From Nitrospira sp. (GTDB lineage: Bacteria; Nitrospirota; Nitrospiria; Nitrospirales; Nitrospiraceae), in NCBI GenBank assembly GCA_013140455.1, contig JABFSU010000025.1, forward strand, positions 24,599 through 88,598: DNA of 64,000 nucleotides, read 5' to 3'. Numbering within the stretch: the stretch's first letter is position 1; the number at the start of each line of letters is the position of its first letter. The notes under the pieces are model-generated. The model saw only the letters and a list, made by a program, of their open reading frames with translations. It was not told where the DNA came from and did no database searches. The translations under genes were made by a program, and so were the position numbers. This document shows, in pieces, positions 35,729-45,056 of the stretch.

Positions 35729-37224
35729 AGGTGTGTACCCATCGACTGCAGTGGCCCTTCATTGGCAGCCTGATATGCCAACCGCAGTTCAGTGGCTTCC
35801 CGTTGTACCAGCGACTTCAGATCCGAAGCTTGTTCGCTCACAAATTCCACAAACCGATCAATCTTCACGTCGAAGAAATCATAGGATCGAGTCACCGGAT
35901 GCGGGAGGTGAAACCAATAGGACACAAATCCGTCAAGAGCGATCTGCTGTCCAGCCAGCGCCCGACAGGTTTCAGGAAACATCGCCTCGATATCGCCGCC
36001 CCAGTGAAGAATTTCGTAGGGGAGATACTTTGTGCGATACCAGTTGAGCTCATCCGCACAGGCCGTTGGCGACATCCAGTTCGGCCCGACCGGCTCTGCC
36101 CGGCTCGACACAACCTGCGCATACAGATCATAGGCCTCGGTCAGAGACTTTGCGTTCAATACTACGTCGGCTTCTATTGAACATTGTGCTGGACCTGGCG
36201 ACAGAAAAGGCACGCCGACGACCAAGCCTCGTGGCACATGCTGATCAAACACGTGTGTATATCGCCCCAAAAACCCTGTCAGCTCGTCGGCAATGAGATC
36301 ACTGGTCTTCGTATCAACTTCGAGCGCCATCCCACGCAATTGCTCCAACTGCCCGCACCGAAGAATCTGATCCAACATCTCGAACAACACCGGGGGAATC
36401 GGCGCAGCATGGGCATCCGTCCATCGCGGAAGAAGATCCGGCCCCTCACCGTTCACGACACCCGCCTCGCCAACCAGAGATTCATGGACGGCTAGCCCCG
36501 CGACATGAATCTCCACGACCCGCTCGACCGGAAACTCGCGTAGAAAGCCATCGACGAATTGTGCGAGAGACTGAGCCCGCCAGGCTCCAGAGTAGCGATA
36601 GACGGTCCATAGATGCCCGACATCCAGCACAAGCCCGCAGGCAGCTTGCTCTGTGACGCGACGAAAGTAGGCCGGAATCGAAAGGGTACCGGCGACAAAA
36701 AACGTCAGCGGCGGCATCTCCAGCAGAAAGAGCGGAGAGCCGCCTCCCGGCAGCGCAGCGTATTGATCAAAGACCGCCTGGACCATATTGATATTTTGGG
36801 CCACAATGTCCGCGCTCGCGGCCGTATAGAGCGGAGGCAGATAGGTTCCGAACGAGTAGCCGGCAATATGCTTCGTCGCACATTCATGATTCGACCAGGC
36901 GCTCCGAAGCAGAGAGAGATGGGAGGCTAACACCTGTGCTTCTTCTTGAAACAATGGATCAGACTCAGCCCCCGGTTGCGTCACCCAGAGTCCTTCACCG
37001 TGGTAGGGAAGCGGCAAATCAGTCTGATCACGAACAGCGGCCAGCGCACTGGAAGTCGCATGAAACACCTCCAAGTACATCGGAAGGACTTGACGACGCG
37101 TCAGGTCAGCGAGCAAGCTAAAAAGGTCTGGCGAATAGACATCCACCGACAGCCCGAGCCCTTGAACCGGGATCCGGTCCACTCGGCCTTGAAAATCATG
37201 ACACACATCACGCGACAGGGTCAT
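35725..37224 (-). CDS. DUF692-type multinuclear iron (MNIO) protein with long C-terminal extension
   Basis: A 499-residue protein. Residues about 20-290 follow the DUF692 TIM barrel: GLGLSVDVYSP, LPYHGEGLWVTQ, YSFGTYLPPLYT, FLLEMPP, GLVLDVGHLW, VVEIHVAGLAVHE and WTDAHAAPIPP. DUF692 enzymes (for example MbnB) bind two or three irons and modify Cys in ribosomal peptides. Compared with the usual LLEN, DVNN and HLAGH, this protein has LLEM, DVGH and HVAGL, so some ligands may differ. About 200 C-terminal residues have no family I recognise, and no DUF2063 partner or Cys-rich precursor is visible. ATG at 37224 is preferred to the TTG at 37263. Confidence 0.72.
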   Translation of the reverse strand: MTLSRDVCHDFQGRVDRIPVQGLGLSVDVYSPDLFSLLADLTRRQVLPMYLEVFHATSSALAAVRDQTDLPLPYHGEGLWVTQPGAESDPLFQEEAQVLASHLSLLRSAWSNHECATKHIAGYSFGTYLPPLYTAASADIVAQNINMVQAVFDQYAALPGGGSPLFLLEMPPLTFFVAGTLSIPAYFRRVTEQAACGLVLDVGHLWTVYRYSGAWRAQSLAQFVDGFLREFPVERVVEIHVAGLAVHESLVGEAGVVNGEGPDLLPRWTDAHAAPIPPVLFEMLDQILRCGQLEQLRGMALEVDTKTSDLIADELTGFLGRYTHVFDQHVPRGLVVGVPFLSPGPAQCSIEADVVLNAKSLTEAYDLYAQVVSSRAEPVGPNWMSPTACADELNWYRTKYLPYEILHWGGDIEAMFPETCRALAGQQIALDGFVSYWFHLPHPVTRSYDFFDVKIDRFVEFVSEQASDLKSLVQREATELRLAYQAANEGPLQSMGTHL

Positions 37225-37403
37225 CCGCCCATCCTTCCATTCCAGCAAAATCCCCAGCACCAATCAGATGTAGTGTATGCCGATAAACTGTTGTATGACA
37301 AGGCTTTGGCGGAGACGGGAGAACTCGGATCTGTCTGCTATACTTCCCATACACCGCTGCAGCCAGGACACGCACGGATCACCCTGAACACCCTGGCGAT
37401 GCG

Positions 37404-38174
37404 ATGGTAAGTCCAAACAATCAACAACAGAAAACGCCGAACCCCAAACTAACAGTGGTCGCACACATGATGACTCCAGGTGTCGTTCAAATCCCCGGTG
37501 ACATTTCCGTGACCGAAGCGGCCACGCTCTTAGAACGTGAACAGATGCCCTGCCTGCTGGTAAAAGACACAGACCTGCACTTCGGCTTGATGACGCCTTC
37601 AGACATTGTGAAAAAAGTGGTCGCTCTGGGCCTTGCCCCGGATGATATCGAAGTTCGAGCGATCATGTCTCACCCGGTACACTTTATTGAATACGACCGA
37701 GCGGCGGATGAGGCCACGACACTCATGATGTCTTCGGGTGCCCCCATTCTTATCGTCACCAAACAGGAGCAACCGGTCGGAGTTCTGACCGCACGGGATC
37801 TCGTCTTATCCCCCAAACGCTGTCATACTCGAGTCCCTGCGACAATTGGCGTCATGGATTCCAACTCACCCGGAGCTCAGCACCAGGCCGTCATCGTGCA
37901 GCTCAGCCATGTCGGCGCCATGGTCCAGACCGCGACCCTCTTATTACCCGGCACACGCGTCTTCCTCAGATTCGCCCTTCCTGAGCTGACAGCCCCCCTG
38001 ACCGTGACTGGAACGATCCTTGAGGACTATGACCCGGTCTACGAGTCCGGAAGAACCGGAACAGTGGGAAACCCAGGTGTCGACGTCCAATTCACTGGAC
38101 TCTCTCCGGCCAATCAATCCCGCATTAAGGCCTGGGTCCTTCAGAACTCGCCCAAATCAACCGATCTAGCCTAA
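37404..38174 (+). CDS. CBS-pair protein with C-terminal PilZ-like domain
   Basis: A 256-residue cytoplasmic protein. Two CBS motifs span residues about 18-140 (HMMTPGVVQIPGDISVTEAATLL and IMSHPVHFIEYDRAADEATTLM, ending PVGVLTARDLVL). The C-terminal part (QAVIVQLSHVGAMVQTATLLLPGTRVFLRFALPE, then GVDVQFTGLSPANQSRI) looks like a PilZ barrel. The usual c-di-GMP motif RxxxR is not evident at the junction, so nucleotide binding by that half is uncertain. CBS pairs bind adenosine nucleotides; the protein may couple energy status to second messengers (inference). Confidence 0.8.
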   Translation: MVSPNNQQQKTPNPKLTVVAHMMTPGVVQIPGDISVTEAATLLEREQMPCLLVKDTDLHFGLMTPSDIVKKVVALGLAPDDIEVRAIMSHPVHFIEYDRAADEATTLMMSSGAPILIVTKQEQPVGVLTARDLVLSPKRCHTRVPATIGVMDSNSPGAQHQAVIVQLSHVGAMVQTATLLLPGTRVFLRFALPELTAPLTVTGTILEDYDPVYESGRTGTVGNPGVDVQFTGLSPANQSRIKAWVLQNSPKSTDLA

Positions 38175-38266
38175 GTCACAACACAAGTTGTGATCTTCTT
38201 TGACCGCAAGAACCGCGGCTGGTAGACTTTTCTCTCAATCATTCTCATTCTCTTTTACAGGTGCTT

Positions 38267-39322
38267 ATGGACTCCCCTATGAAATCTACACAAAACCGCC
38301 CCCGCACAATCCTTTCCAACGATGAGGTCCTGACCCAGATTCGCGGACTCCTGGATAGTCCTGAAGACGACCTTCATGCCACCCTGATGAAGGAATTGCT
38401 GACTGGAGTTTTGAAGTTCCATGATTCGCATCTCGACCTCCTGGATCTGAAGATCATTAACCGCGCCATCAAGGAACTGCGCCACGCCTTTGCCGTCTTT
38501 AACGGTTATCACGATCGGCGAAAGGTCAGCATCTTTGGCTCTGCACGCACTCCCTCCGACGACCCCAATTATCAATTGGCCCATCGCTTTGCGGAACAAG
38601 TGGTGAAAGCCGGCTACATGGTGATCACCGGCGGCGCAGACGGCATCATGCGAGCTTCACAGGAAGGGGCCGGACGCGAAAACAGTTTCGGGGTCAACAT
38701 CATGCTCCCGTTCGAGCAGGGCGCGAACGCCACAATTGCCAACGATCCCAAGCTGATCACCTTCAAATACTTCTTTACCCGCAAGCTGATGTTCCAGAAA
38801 GAAGCCAACGCGATTGCGCTATTCCCCGGCGGCTTTGGGACACACGACGAAGGCTTTGAAATCCTGACGCTGGCGCAAACTGGAAAGAGCGACCCGCAGC
38901 CGATTGTCTGTATCCAGGCACCCGGATGCGATTACTGGGACGACTGGTCCGCCTTCATTGTGAAGCAACTCCTGAAGCGACGGCTGATTAACGAAGAGGA
39001 CCTCAGTCTCTTCAAAGTCGTGAACTCGGCAGAGGCGGCCGTGGAAGAGATTTCAACATTCTATCGCCGCTACCATTCCATTCGATTCGTCGGAAGGTTG
39101 ATGGCGATGCGGCTGAAATCCCCCATCTCGGCGGAGCATCTCCAGCAAATCCAGACTCGATTCAGCGACCTACTCGCTGAAGGACGTTTTGAACTGCGCG
39201 CGGCATTGGAAGAGGAACTGGACGAACCGACCATCGCCAGCCTACCCCGACTGGTTTTCCCGTTCAACCGTCGGAGCGCCGGACGACTTCGCCAACTCAT
39301 CGACTATGTGAATAGTCTTTGA
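38267..39322 (+). CDS. LOG-family protein (TIGR00730-type nucleotide 5'-monophosphate phosphoribohydrolase)
   Basis: A 351-residue protein. The Rossmann-like LOG domain holds VSIFGSARTP, VITGGADGIMRASQEGA and the signature PGGFGTHDEGFE with the catalytic Glu. Helical N- and C-terminal extensions of about 85 and 90 residues make it longer than plain LOG proteins (about 190) but shorter than PpnN (about 450). Members cleave the N-glycosidic bond of AMP-like nucleotides or cytokinin ribotides. ATG at 38267 is preferred to the GTG two codons earlier. Confidence 0.85.
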   Translation: MDSPMKSTQNRPRTILSNDEVLTQIRGLLDSPEDDLHATLMKELLTGVLKFHDSHLDLLDLKIINRAIKELRHAFAVFNGYHDRRKVSIFGSARTPSDDPNYQLAHRFAEQVVKAGYMVITGGADGIMRASQEGAGRENSFGVNIMLPFEQGANATIANDPKLITFKYFFTRKLMFQKEANAIALFPGGFGTHDEGFEILTLAQTGKSDPQPIVCIQAPGCDYWDDWSAFIVKQLLKRRLINEEDLSLFKVVNSAEAAVEEISTFYRRYHSIRFVGRLMAMRLKSPISAEHLQQIQTRFSDLLAEGRFELRAALEEELDEPTIASLPRLVFPFNRRSAGRLRQLIDYVNSL

Positions 39323-39391
39323 CGATCACGACAATCGCAGCGGCGGCCCCTTTAGTCCACCCCCATATGCATGGTATTGTGGCGAACTATT

Positions 39392-40264
39392 ATGAGTGAT
39401 TCGCCCCGCAGCCGCCAGTTTAGCACCCCCCCGAGCACCGTCCTCTATCATGCCGACTGTGCGGATGGATTTGGCGCAGCCTGGGCCATCTGGAAACAAT
39501 ATCCCGCTGCGCGATTTATTCCCGTCAAGCACGGGAATCCTCCTCCCGCAGATATCAAAGATCAGCACGTCGTGATCGTCGACTTCAGCTACTCACGACC
39601 GATTCTCGAAACGATGGCAGCTGAAACGAAGAACCTGCTGATCCTCGATCACCACATCACCGCCGAACAATCCCTTGCTGGCCTTCCCTACGCCTACTTT
39701 GACATGAAGAAGTCAGGCGCGGTCTTGGGATGGGAATGGGCGCACGACACTTCGGCTCCTTGGCTGCTGCAATATATCCAAGACAAAGACCTCTGGAATT
39801 GGGCGTTGCCGGGCAGCCGAGAAATCAACGCCGCCATTGCATCCTATCCATTCGACTTTCAACGGTGGAATCGATTCAGCCAGCCAGAATTAGAACAAGA
39901 GGGCCGCGCGATCCTTCGATACGAACAGGAGCTCGTCGGGAAGCTCGCCGCGCAGGCCGTGATGGTAGAGTTTCAAGGCGCCGTCATCCCAGCCGTACAG
40001 AGCGCCATCCTCACCAGCCAGATCGGAGAGCGCCTCTCGCCGGATCATCCGTTTTGCCTGATCTGGCACGATCGGGATAACCGTCGCTACTTCAGCATGC
40101 GATCCCGGGAAGACGGTACTGATGTGGGAAGCATTGCGGCTTCTTTCGGCGGCGGAGGCCATACCCACGCGGCCGGATTTTCTGTGCCCCTCAACCCTGA
40201 TGGATCGCTTCCCGCAAACCCGGACCTGCCGCGGCCGATCGTTGATCGTCGCCGAACCCCCTAG
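39392..40264 (+). CDS. DHH/DHHA1-family phosphoesterase
   Basis: A 290-residue protein. Metal-binding motifs are LYHADCADGFGAAW (DxD-like pair), VVIVDFSYS, and the signature LLILDHHIT; DKDLWNW is the fourth metal region, and the C-terminal DHHA1 motif GGGGHTHAAGF is present. The family includes oligoribonucleases, cyclic-di-AMP phosphodiesterases and exopolyphosphatase-like enzymes; no membrane or PAS domain is fused, so the substrate stays open. ATG at 39392 (MSDSPRS) is chosen over the ORF-track start. Confidence 0.85.
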   Translation: MSDSPRSRQFSTPPSTVLYHADCADGFGAAWAIWKQYPAARFIPVKHGNPPPADIKDQHVVIVDFSYSRPILETMAAETKNLLILDHHITAEQSLAGLPYAYFDMKKSGAVLGWEWAHDTSAPWLLQYIQDKDLWNWALPGSREINAAIASYPFDFQRWNRFSQPELEQEGRAILRYEQELVGKLAAQAVMVEFQGAVIPAVQSAILTSQIGERLSPDHPFCLIWHDRDNRRYFSMRSREDGTDVGSIAASFGGGGHTHAAGFSVPLNPDGSLPANPDLPRPIVDRRRTP

Positions 40265-40272
40265 CGGGCGCC

Positions 40273-40977
40273 ATGCTCCCCCTGCACGACGATAACCCGA
40301 CCAAGCGACCGCCGATCATGACGATTGCCATCATTGCGGTCTGCGCGGTGGTGTTTGCCTACCAGTTCACGTTACCTGACAAGCCCGGCGAGGCGTTTGC
40401 CTTTCAGTATGGGGCCATACCTGCCGTTATTTTTAGTCATGCGGCACTGCCAAACGACATCGTCTCCATTCCCGCAACACTGACCCTGATCACAAGCATG
40501 TTTCTCCACGGCGGCTGGATGCATTTGCTCGGCAACATGCTCTACCTCTGGATTTTCGGCAACAATATCGAAGATGCGATGGGCCATGTGAAATTTGCGA
40601 TCTTCTATGTCTTCTGTGGAGTCCTGGCGGCCCTCAGCCATGCATTCACCGACCCGTCCTCTCAGATCCCTATGGTCGGCGCCAGCGGCGCTATTTCCGC
40701 GATTCTGGGAGCCTATCTCCTGCTCTATCCGAGAGCCCGCGTACTGGTGCTCATTCCGCCGCCCTTTTTTGGAACCACCTCTGTACCGGCCGTCATCGTC
40801 TTGGGATTGTGGTTCTTGGGGCAGCTGTACAGCGGAGGACTGTCACTGGGATCGCACGGTGGAGGGATCGCATTCTTCGCCCACATTGGAGGATTCGTGG
40901 CAGGCATGGCACTGGTAGGGATCTTCAAACAGCGAGAGGTGTCTTTCTTCGCCCCAGAGCACTCCGGACGTGACTAA
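40273..40977 (+). CDS. Rhomboid-family intramembrane serine protease
   Basis: A 234-residue protein with about six membrane helices. The first follows a short polar N-terminus (PIMTIAIIAVCAVVFAYQF). The conserved HGGWMHLLGNMLYLWIFG, the nucleophile motif GASGAISAILGAY (Ser), and the C-terminal HIGGFVAGMAL (His) are all present, so it should be active. This is the bacterial group with a long loop 1 region between helices one and two. It starts nine bases after the DHH gene and converges on the kinase gene. Confidence 0.92.
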   Translation: MLPLHDDNPTKRPPIMTIAIIAVCAVVFAYQFTLPDKPGEAFAFQYGAIPAVIFSHAALPNDIVSIPATLTLITSMFLHGGWMHLLGNMLYLWIFGNNIEDAMGHVKFAIFYVFCGVLAALSHAFTDPSSQIPMVGASGAISAILGAYLLLYPRARVLVLIPPPFFGTTSVPAVIVLGLWFLGQLYSGGLSLGSHGGGIAFFAHIGGFVAGMALVGIFKQREVSFFAPEHSGRD

Positions 40978-40989
40978 TGGGCCTGAGTA

Positions 40990-42837
40990 CTACGCAGCAT
41001 CGAGCATTTCTCTGACTTTCTCCACCAATCCGACTTGCCGATAGGGGTGCTGCAGCACAAATCGTTGATTGATCCGATGGTGCGCGATCGTCTCATCATC
41101 ATAGCTCGACACAAACAGCGCTTTCATCGTGGGTTGATGATTGAGAAGCCTGCGAGCTAATTCCCGACCTCCGATCTCGGGCATAACCAAAGGACTCACC
41201 GTCAAATGCACAATACCTTGGTACCGCTGGGTCAGCATCAATGCTTCAACGGAAGAAGCGGCCTCCAGCACCCGGTACTTGTACCGGGCCAGCATCGAGC
41301 CGACCAGCTTGCGGCTGATCTCATCTTCGTCTACCAGTAAAATTGTCTCGCCCCCCTTGGCCAGCATCGACCTGGGAGCCTGCTCCTCAGGGGCATGGGC
41401 GACCCGTGCGCCAGGCAGCCAGACTCGGACCACCGTTCCTTGCCCCGGCCGGCTGTCGACTTCGACCGTTCCCCCGTTTTGCTTCACGATCCCATAGACT
41501 GCCGTCAGGCCGAGTCCGATATTGGTTTCTTTCGTAGAAAAAAATGGTTCGAACATCCGCGCCTGCGTATCCAGATTCATTCCGGTTCCAGCATCACTGA
41601 TCTGAAGCAAGACGTCGTGTGACGGCTTCTTGCCAGCCCCGTTGGCATGAGTGGCGCCTGGCAGGCCCGCACCTGAGCGAGCCTCAATCACCAGTCGTCC
41701 ACCGCCCGGCATGGCATCCCGCGCATTGACCACCAGTTGGAACAGCACCTTTTCCAGCCCCTCACGATCGACCTCCGCATAAATCGGGGATTCGTCTTGA
41801 TGGATCACGAGATCAATCTGCGCCGGGAGAAGACTCCTGATCGCGCTCTGAAGATCCGCCAGAACCGTCTTTACCGACAGCACCTGCCGAACCTGCCCGT
41901 CTTCCAAATTGAGCGCAATCAATTGAGCCGTCAATGCTGCCGCTTTCTCTCCGGTCTTGAAGATCTCGTCAGTCGCAGTTCGCAGGGGATCGTTGGGAGG
42001 CAACTGGGCCAGCAGCACACCGGTCTGTTTCCCGATCACCGAGAACAACTCACCGAACTCCTTGGCGATCCCGGCCGCCATCCGCCCGACGGCCTCCATC
42101 TTCTGCGCATCACGCAATCGACGTTCTAATCCTTGTCGCACCGCCAGGCCCTGCTGCAGCTTGTCCTGAGACTGCGTTAGGTCATTGTTCAATCCGGCGA
42201 TGCGGGCCTCTAATTGTACCTTGCTGGCTGCCAATTGCTCTTCAGTGCGCTTCAATGATTCGACATCTTTCAACAACGTCGACTTCTCTTCTTGCAAAAC
42301 CGTCACGGCTTCCAAGGCCAGCCCATAGAATACCGCCATCACAAGGAGAACCGGCACGCCAAGTAAATGGCCGACCGCGACGGTTTCACTGTGGACAATA
42401 CCTTCATACAACAATGCGGCATACCCGGCGCAGAGGAGGAGGCACAGCCCCATCATGTGACTCAAGCGCCGCACCGAGGCCGCCACCAACATCAGTACAA
42501 AGTATGTGGTATAGAGATCTGGGCGCGCGTTCCCTGACAGATAGATCGTCCCTGTCACCAGCACCGTATCAACGGCCACGAGCGCGCCATTAACCCAGGC
42601 TACCTCGAACCAGGCACCCGGCAACAAGGCAAGCATTCCCACGAATGCCCAAATTCCTACAACCATACCCTCGCTGTTCAAACGGCTGATGACCGACTCC
42701 GTTCCGAAGAGCAGCTCATAGGACAGGATCACACTCACCAGGCATTGCAGTAGAATCAGCCGTGAGCGGGGATGCGTGAGGAGTTGGTGAAATCGACTGT
42801 TGGGTGAAGTTGAAGCTGTTGCCACTAGTGCATTCAC
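40990..42837 (-). CDS. Degenerate hybrid histidine kinase (no phospho-acceptor His or receiver Asp)
   Basis: About 615 residues. The N-terminus has five or six membrane helices (LILLQCLVSVILSYELLFG through GVPVLLVMAVFYGLAL), followed by a coiled coil, a DHp-like segment, an HATPase domain (NARDAMPGGGRLVIEA, DAGTGMNLD, GLGLTAVYGIVKQNGG) and a receiver domain (ILLVDEDEISRKLVG). The H-box reads GRMAAGIAKEFGELF where relatives have AHDFNN, so the His is missing. In the receiver, LTVSPLVMP replaces LLTDVVMP and LQHPY replaces LQKPF, so the phosphorylated Asp and conserved Lys are lost. It may be a scaffold or ATP-dependent sensor. GTG at 42837 has GGGAGG upstream. Confidence 0.85.
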   Translation of the reverse strand: MNALVATASTSPNSRFHQLLTHPRSRLILLQCLVSVILSYELLFGTESVISRLNSEGMVVGIWAFVGMLALLPGAWFEVAWVNGALVAVDTVLVTGTIYLSGNARPDLYTTYFVLMLVAASVRRLSHMMGLCLLLCAGYAALLYEGIVHSETVAVGHLLGVPVLLVMAVFYGLALEAVTVLQEEKSTLLKDVESLKRTEEQLAASKVQLEARIAGLNNDLTQSQDKLQQGLAVRQGLERRLRDAQKMEAVGRMAAGIAKEFGELFSVIGKQTGVLLAQLPPNDPLRTATDEIFKTGEKAAALTAQLIALNLEDGQVRQVLSVKTVLADLQSAIRSLLPAQIDLVIHQDESPIYAEVDREGLEKVLFQLVVNARDAMPGGGRLVIEARSGAGLPGATHANGAGKKPSHDVLLQISDAGTGMNLDTQARMFEPFFSTKETNIGLGLTAVYGIVKQNGGTVEVDSRPGQGTVVRVWLPGARVAHAPEEQAPRSMLAKGGETILLVDEDEISRKLVGSMLARYKYRVLEAASSVEALMLTQRYQGIVHLTVSPLVMPEIGGRELARRLLNHQPTMKALFVSSYDDETIAHHRINQRFVLQHPYRQVGLVEKVREMLDAA

Positions 42838-43116
42838 AGGATCGTCCTCCCGATAGACCACGCGTAAGGACAGCAACTTCTGTACCCCTGTTCAGTAACC
42901 AGAATCTGTCGATTGGCATAGTAATCCGGGGTTCTTTCCGTAACACAGTCCGAGGAATGCACCCTACGGTCCATACAAAATCGAACGGCTGCCTGGGAAT
43001 TCACAAGAGGGTCTATCGATTGTGCACCATTGGCGAGGCATTCATGAGCGGGTGGGCAAGTCCCTAACTTGAGCGGGTCTGGCGAGTCGGGTGGTACCGA
43101 TTCTTCTCGCCCTTAC

Positions 43117-44277
43117 TTACACAGCGAGTACCTTCACAAACTGGCTGGCCCGGGCTGTGGCCTCGTCGACCGACCCGGCAAGGAAGGTGACATGTCCCAT
43201 TTTGCGGCCTGGCCTGACCGTGCGCTTCCCATACAGATGGAGCTCGGCCCCTGGAATGGACAGGAGGTCTCTGCATCCATTAGAACTCGTGATCTTCTCA
43301 ACGTCATGGCCGATCAGGTTCACCATGGCGGCAGGACACAACAGCCTGACTTCTCCAAGCGGCAGTCCACACAATGCCCGCACCTGCTGCTCGAATTGTG
43401 ACACGGTGCACGCGTCCAACGTATAGTGTCCGGAATTATGCGGCCGCGGCGCGATTTCGTTGATCAACAGACGATCCCCACGAAGCTGAAACAGCTCAAC
43501 ACAAAACACCCCGATACCACCGAGAGCTGCCACGGCACGAAGAGCCAAATCCTTCGCCTGTGCGGCAACTTCGGGGGAGACGACCGCCGGAGCAACCGTC
43601 ACCCGAAGAATCCCGGCCTCATGCCGGTTTTCAACGACCGGATACAAGCGATGCTCCCCATTCGCGCCTCGAACGACCAGCACCGATAACTCCCGCACAT
43701 AATCCACCATAGACTCGACAATCCACCGCGCACCGGTCGGCACCATTGTCCGAAGTGCCACCTCCACCTCCGCGATGTCGGCCGGCTGCCTGATAACCCA
43801 CTGGCCCTTCCCGTCATACCCTGCTGTAGCCGTTTTGCAGATCACGGCACACCCGAAGACTTGAACAACCCCGGCAAGTTCAGCGGGATTCGTCACCACC
43901 GAAAACGACGGAACAGGAAGTCCCTGCGCCTGCAAAAATTGTTTTTGATCGATCCGATCTTGGATGACTCGAAGCACGGCCCCAGACGGACGGACAGGGC
44001 AGATCTGGCTCAACTGTTCACAGAGCGATGCCGGCACATTTTCCCACTCGAACGTGACGGCAGACACCAGTTGGCTGAATTCACGGTAGGTAGAAGGATC
44101 TGTAAACGCAGTAGAGAAAGACCGGCTCGCGACCCGATGCGCCGGCGCATCGGGATCTGGATCCCAGACGGCGACCTGATAGCCAAGCTGCAGTGCCGCC
44201 CGCGTGAACATGGCACCAAGCTGCCCGCCACCCAATACCCCGAGGGTCGCACCAGGTCCAAGCGGCGGCATGGTCAC
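43117..44277 (-). CDS. purK: 5-(carboxyamino)imidazole ribonucleotide synthase
   Basis: A 386-residue ATP-grasp enzyme of purine synthesis. [22 protein letters not shown] is the N-terminal binding motif; [61 protein letters not shown] and [15 protein letters not shown] follow in order. It converts AIR, ATP and bicarbonate to N5-CAIR, the substrate of PurE. The GTG start at 44277 overlaps the purE stop by four bases (GTGA). ATG at 44271 is an alternative. Confidence 0.95.
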   Translation of the reverse strand: MTMPPLGPGATLGVLGGGQLGAMFTRAALQLGYQVAVWDPDPDAPAHRVASRSFSTAFTDPSTYREFSQLVSAVTFEWENVPASLCEQLSQICPVRPSGAVLRVIQDRIDQKQFLQAQGLPVPSFSVVTNPAELAGVVQVFGCAVICKTATAGYDGKGQWVIRQPADIAEVEVALRTMVPTGARWIVESMVDYVRELSVLVVRGANGEHRLYPVVENRHEAGILRVTVAPAVVSPEVAAQAKDLALRAVAALGGIGVFCVELFQLRGDRLLINEIAPRPHNSGHYTLDACTVSQFEQQVRALCGLPLGEVRLLCPAAMVNLIGHDVEKITSSNGCRDLLSIPGAELHLYGKRTVRPGRKMGHVTFLAGSVDEATARASQFVKVLAV

Positions 44278-44843
44278 GACCGCTGACTCGTCCGATCCGC
44301 TTGGAGACTGCCCACACTGGTTCCCTGGGCCTCCGGAGAATTGAGAACACTTTCAGTTTGGGACGTACGGAACGCCTTCACGCGATCAGCAATCCAGGGA
44401 TATCGACCTGCCAGGATCTGGGCGGCCAACAAGGCGGCATTTTCCGCCCCTCCGATGGCGACAGTCGCCACAGGAATGCCTTTCGGCATCTGAACGATGG
44501 ACAGCAACGAGTCCAAACCTCGAAGATTTTCCGTGGGGATGGGAACACCGATGACGGGCAAATGGGTCTTGGCGGCCAACATGCCCGGAAGATGAGCCGC
44601 CCCGCCGGCACCTGCGATAATGACTTCGACCCCTCGTCCCGGCGCCGTTTCGGCATACTCAAACAGCCGGTCCGGCGTCCGGTGAGCCGACACTACTAAT
44701 AACTCGTACGGGATCTCAAATTCCGAGAGGAGGGCGCCGGCTTTCTCCAGAATCGGAAAATCGGATTTGCTGCCTCCGAGAATCCCGATGAGCGGACCCT
44801 GCGCCTTGTGTATCCGGCGAGATGATCGTCCTGTTCCAGCCAT
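44274..44843 (-). CDS. purE: N5-carboxyaminoimidazole ribonucleotide mutase
   Basis: A 189-residue class I Pur[17 protein letters not shown] is the CO2/nucleotide-binding motif, [16 protein letters not shown] holds the catalytic His, and [17 protein letters not shown] and [30 protein letters not shown] complete the core. The last 30 residues (from about SQTESVL) extend beyond the usual C-terminus. ATG at 44843 has GGAG upstream and gives a normal N-terminus. It is translationally coupled to purK, giving the expected purE-purK order. Confidence 0.95.
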   Translation of the reverse strand: MAGTGRSSRRIHKAQGPLIGILGGSKSDFPILEKAGALLSEFEIPYELLVVSAHRTPDRLFEYAETAPGRGVEVIIAGAGGAAHLPGMLAAKTHLPVIGVPIPTENLRGLDSLLSIVQMPKGIPVATVAIGGAENAALLAAQILAGRYPWIADRVKAFRTSQTESVLNSPEAQGTSVGSLQADRTSQRS

Positions 44844-44981
44844 ACCAGCGCACTCCTTCCTTCTTCCTACAGCCACCACAACCTGAAAAACAGAGCGCCA
44901 CCTTAGCGATTCTGCCGGAACGGGTCAAGGTGAACCCTCTCACCGTACGCAACTCCACGTATGGCGATTCTGCACTTCAAA

Positions 44982-45011
44982 TTGACCTCCGCCCAATGTT
45001 TCTCATATGAT
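44982..45011 (+). promoter_or_regulatory. Sigma-70-type promoter of the exporter operon
   Basis: TTGACC at 44982-44987 and TATGAT at 45006-45011, 18 bases apart, lie about 45 bases before the adaptor gene start. The predicted transcript starts near 45018 and includes the AAGGAGAT ribosome binding site at about 45044. It lies within the divergent region shared with purE. Confidence 0.6.
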
Positions 45012-45056
45012 GTCCCGTACGGTTCCTATACTGCCATCCTCTAAGGAGATACCGTC

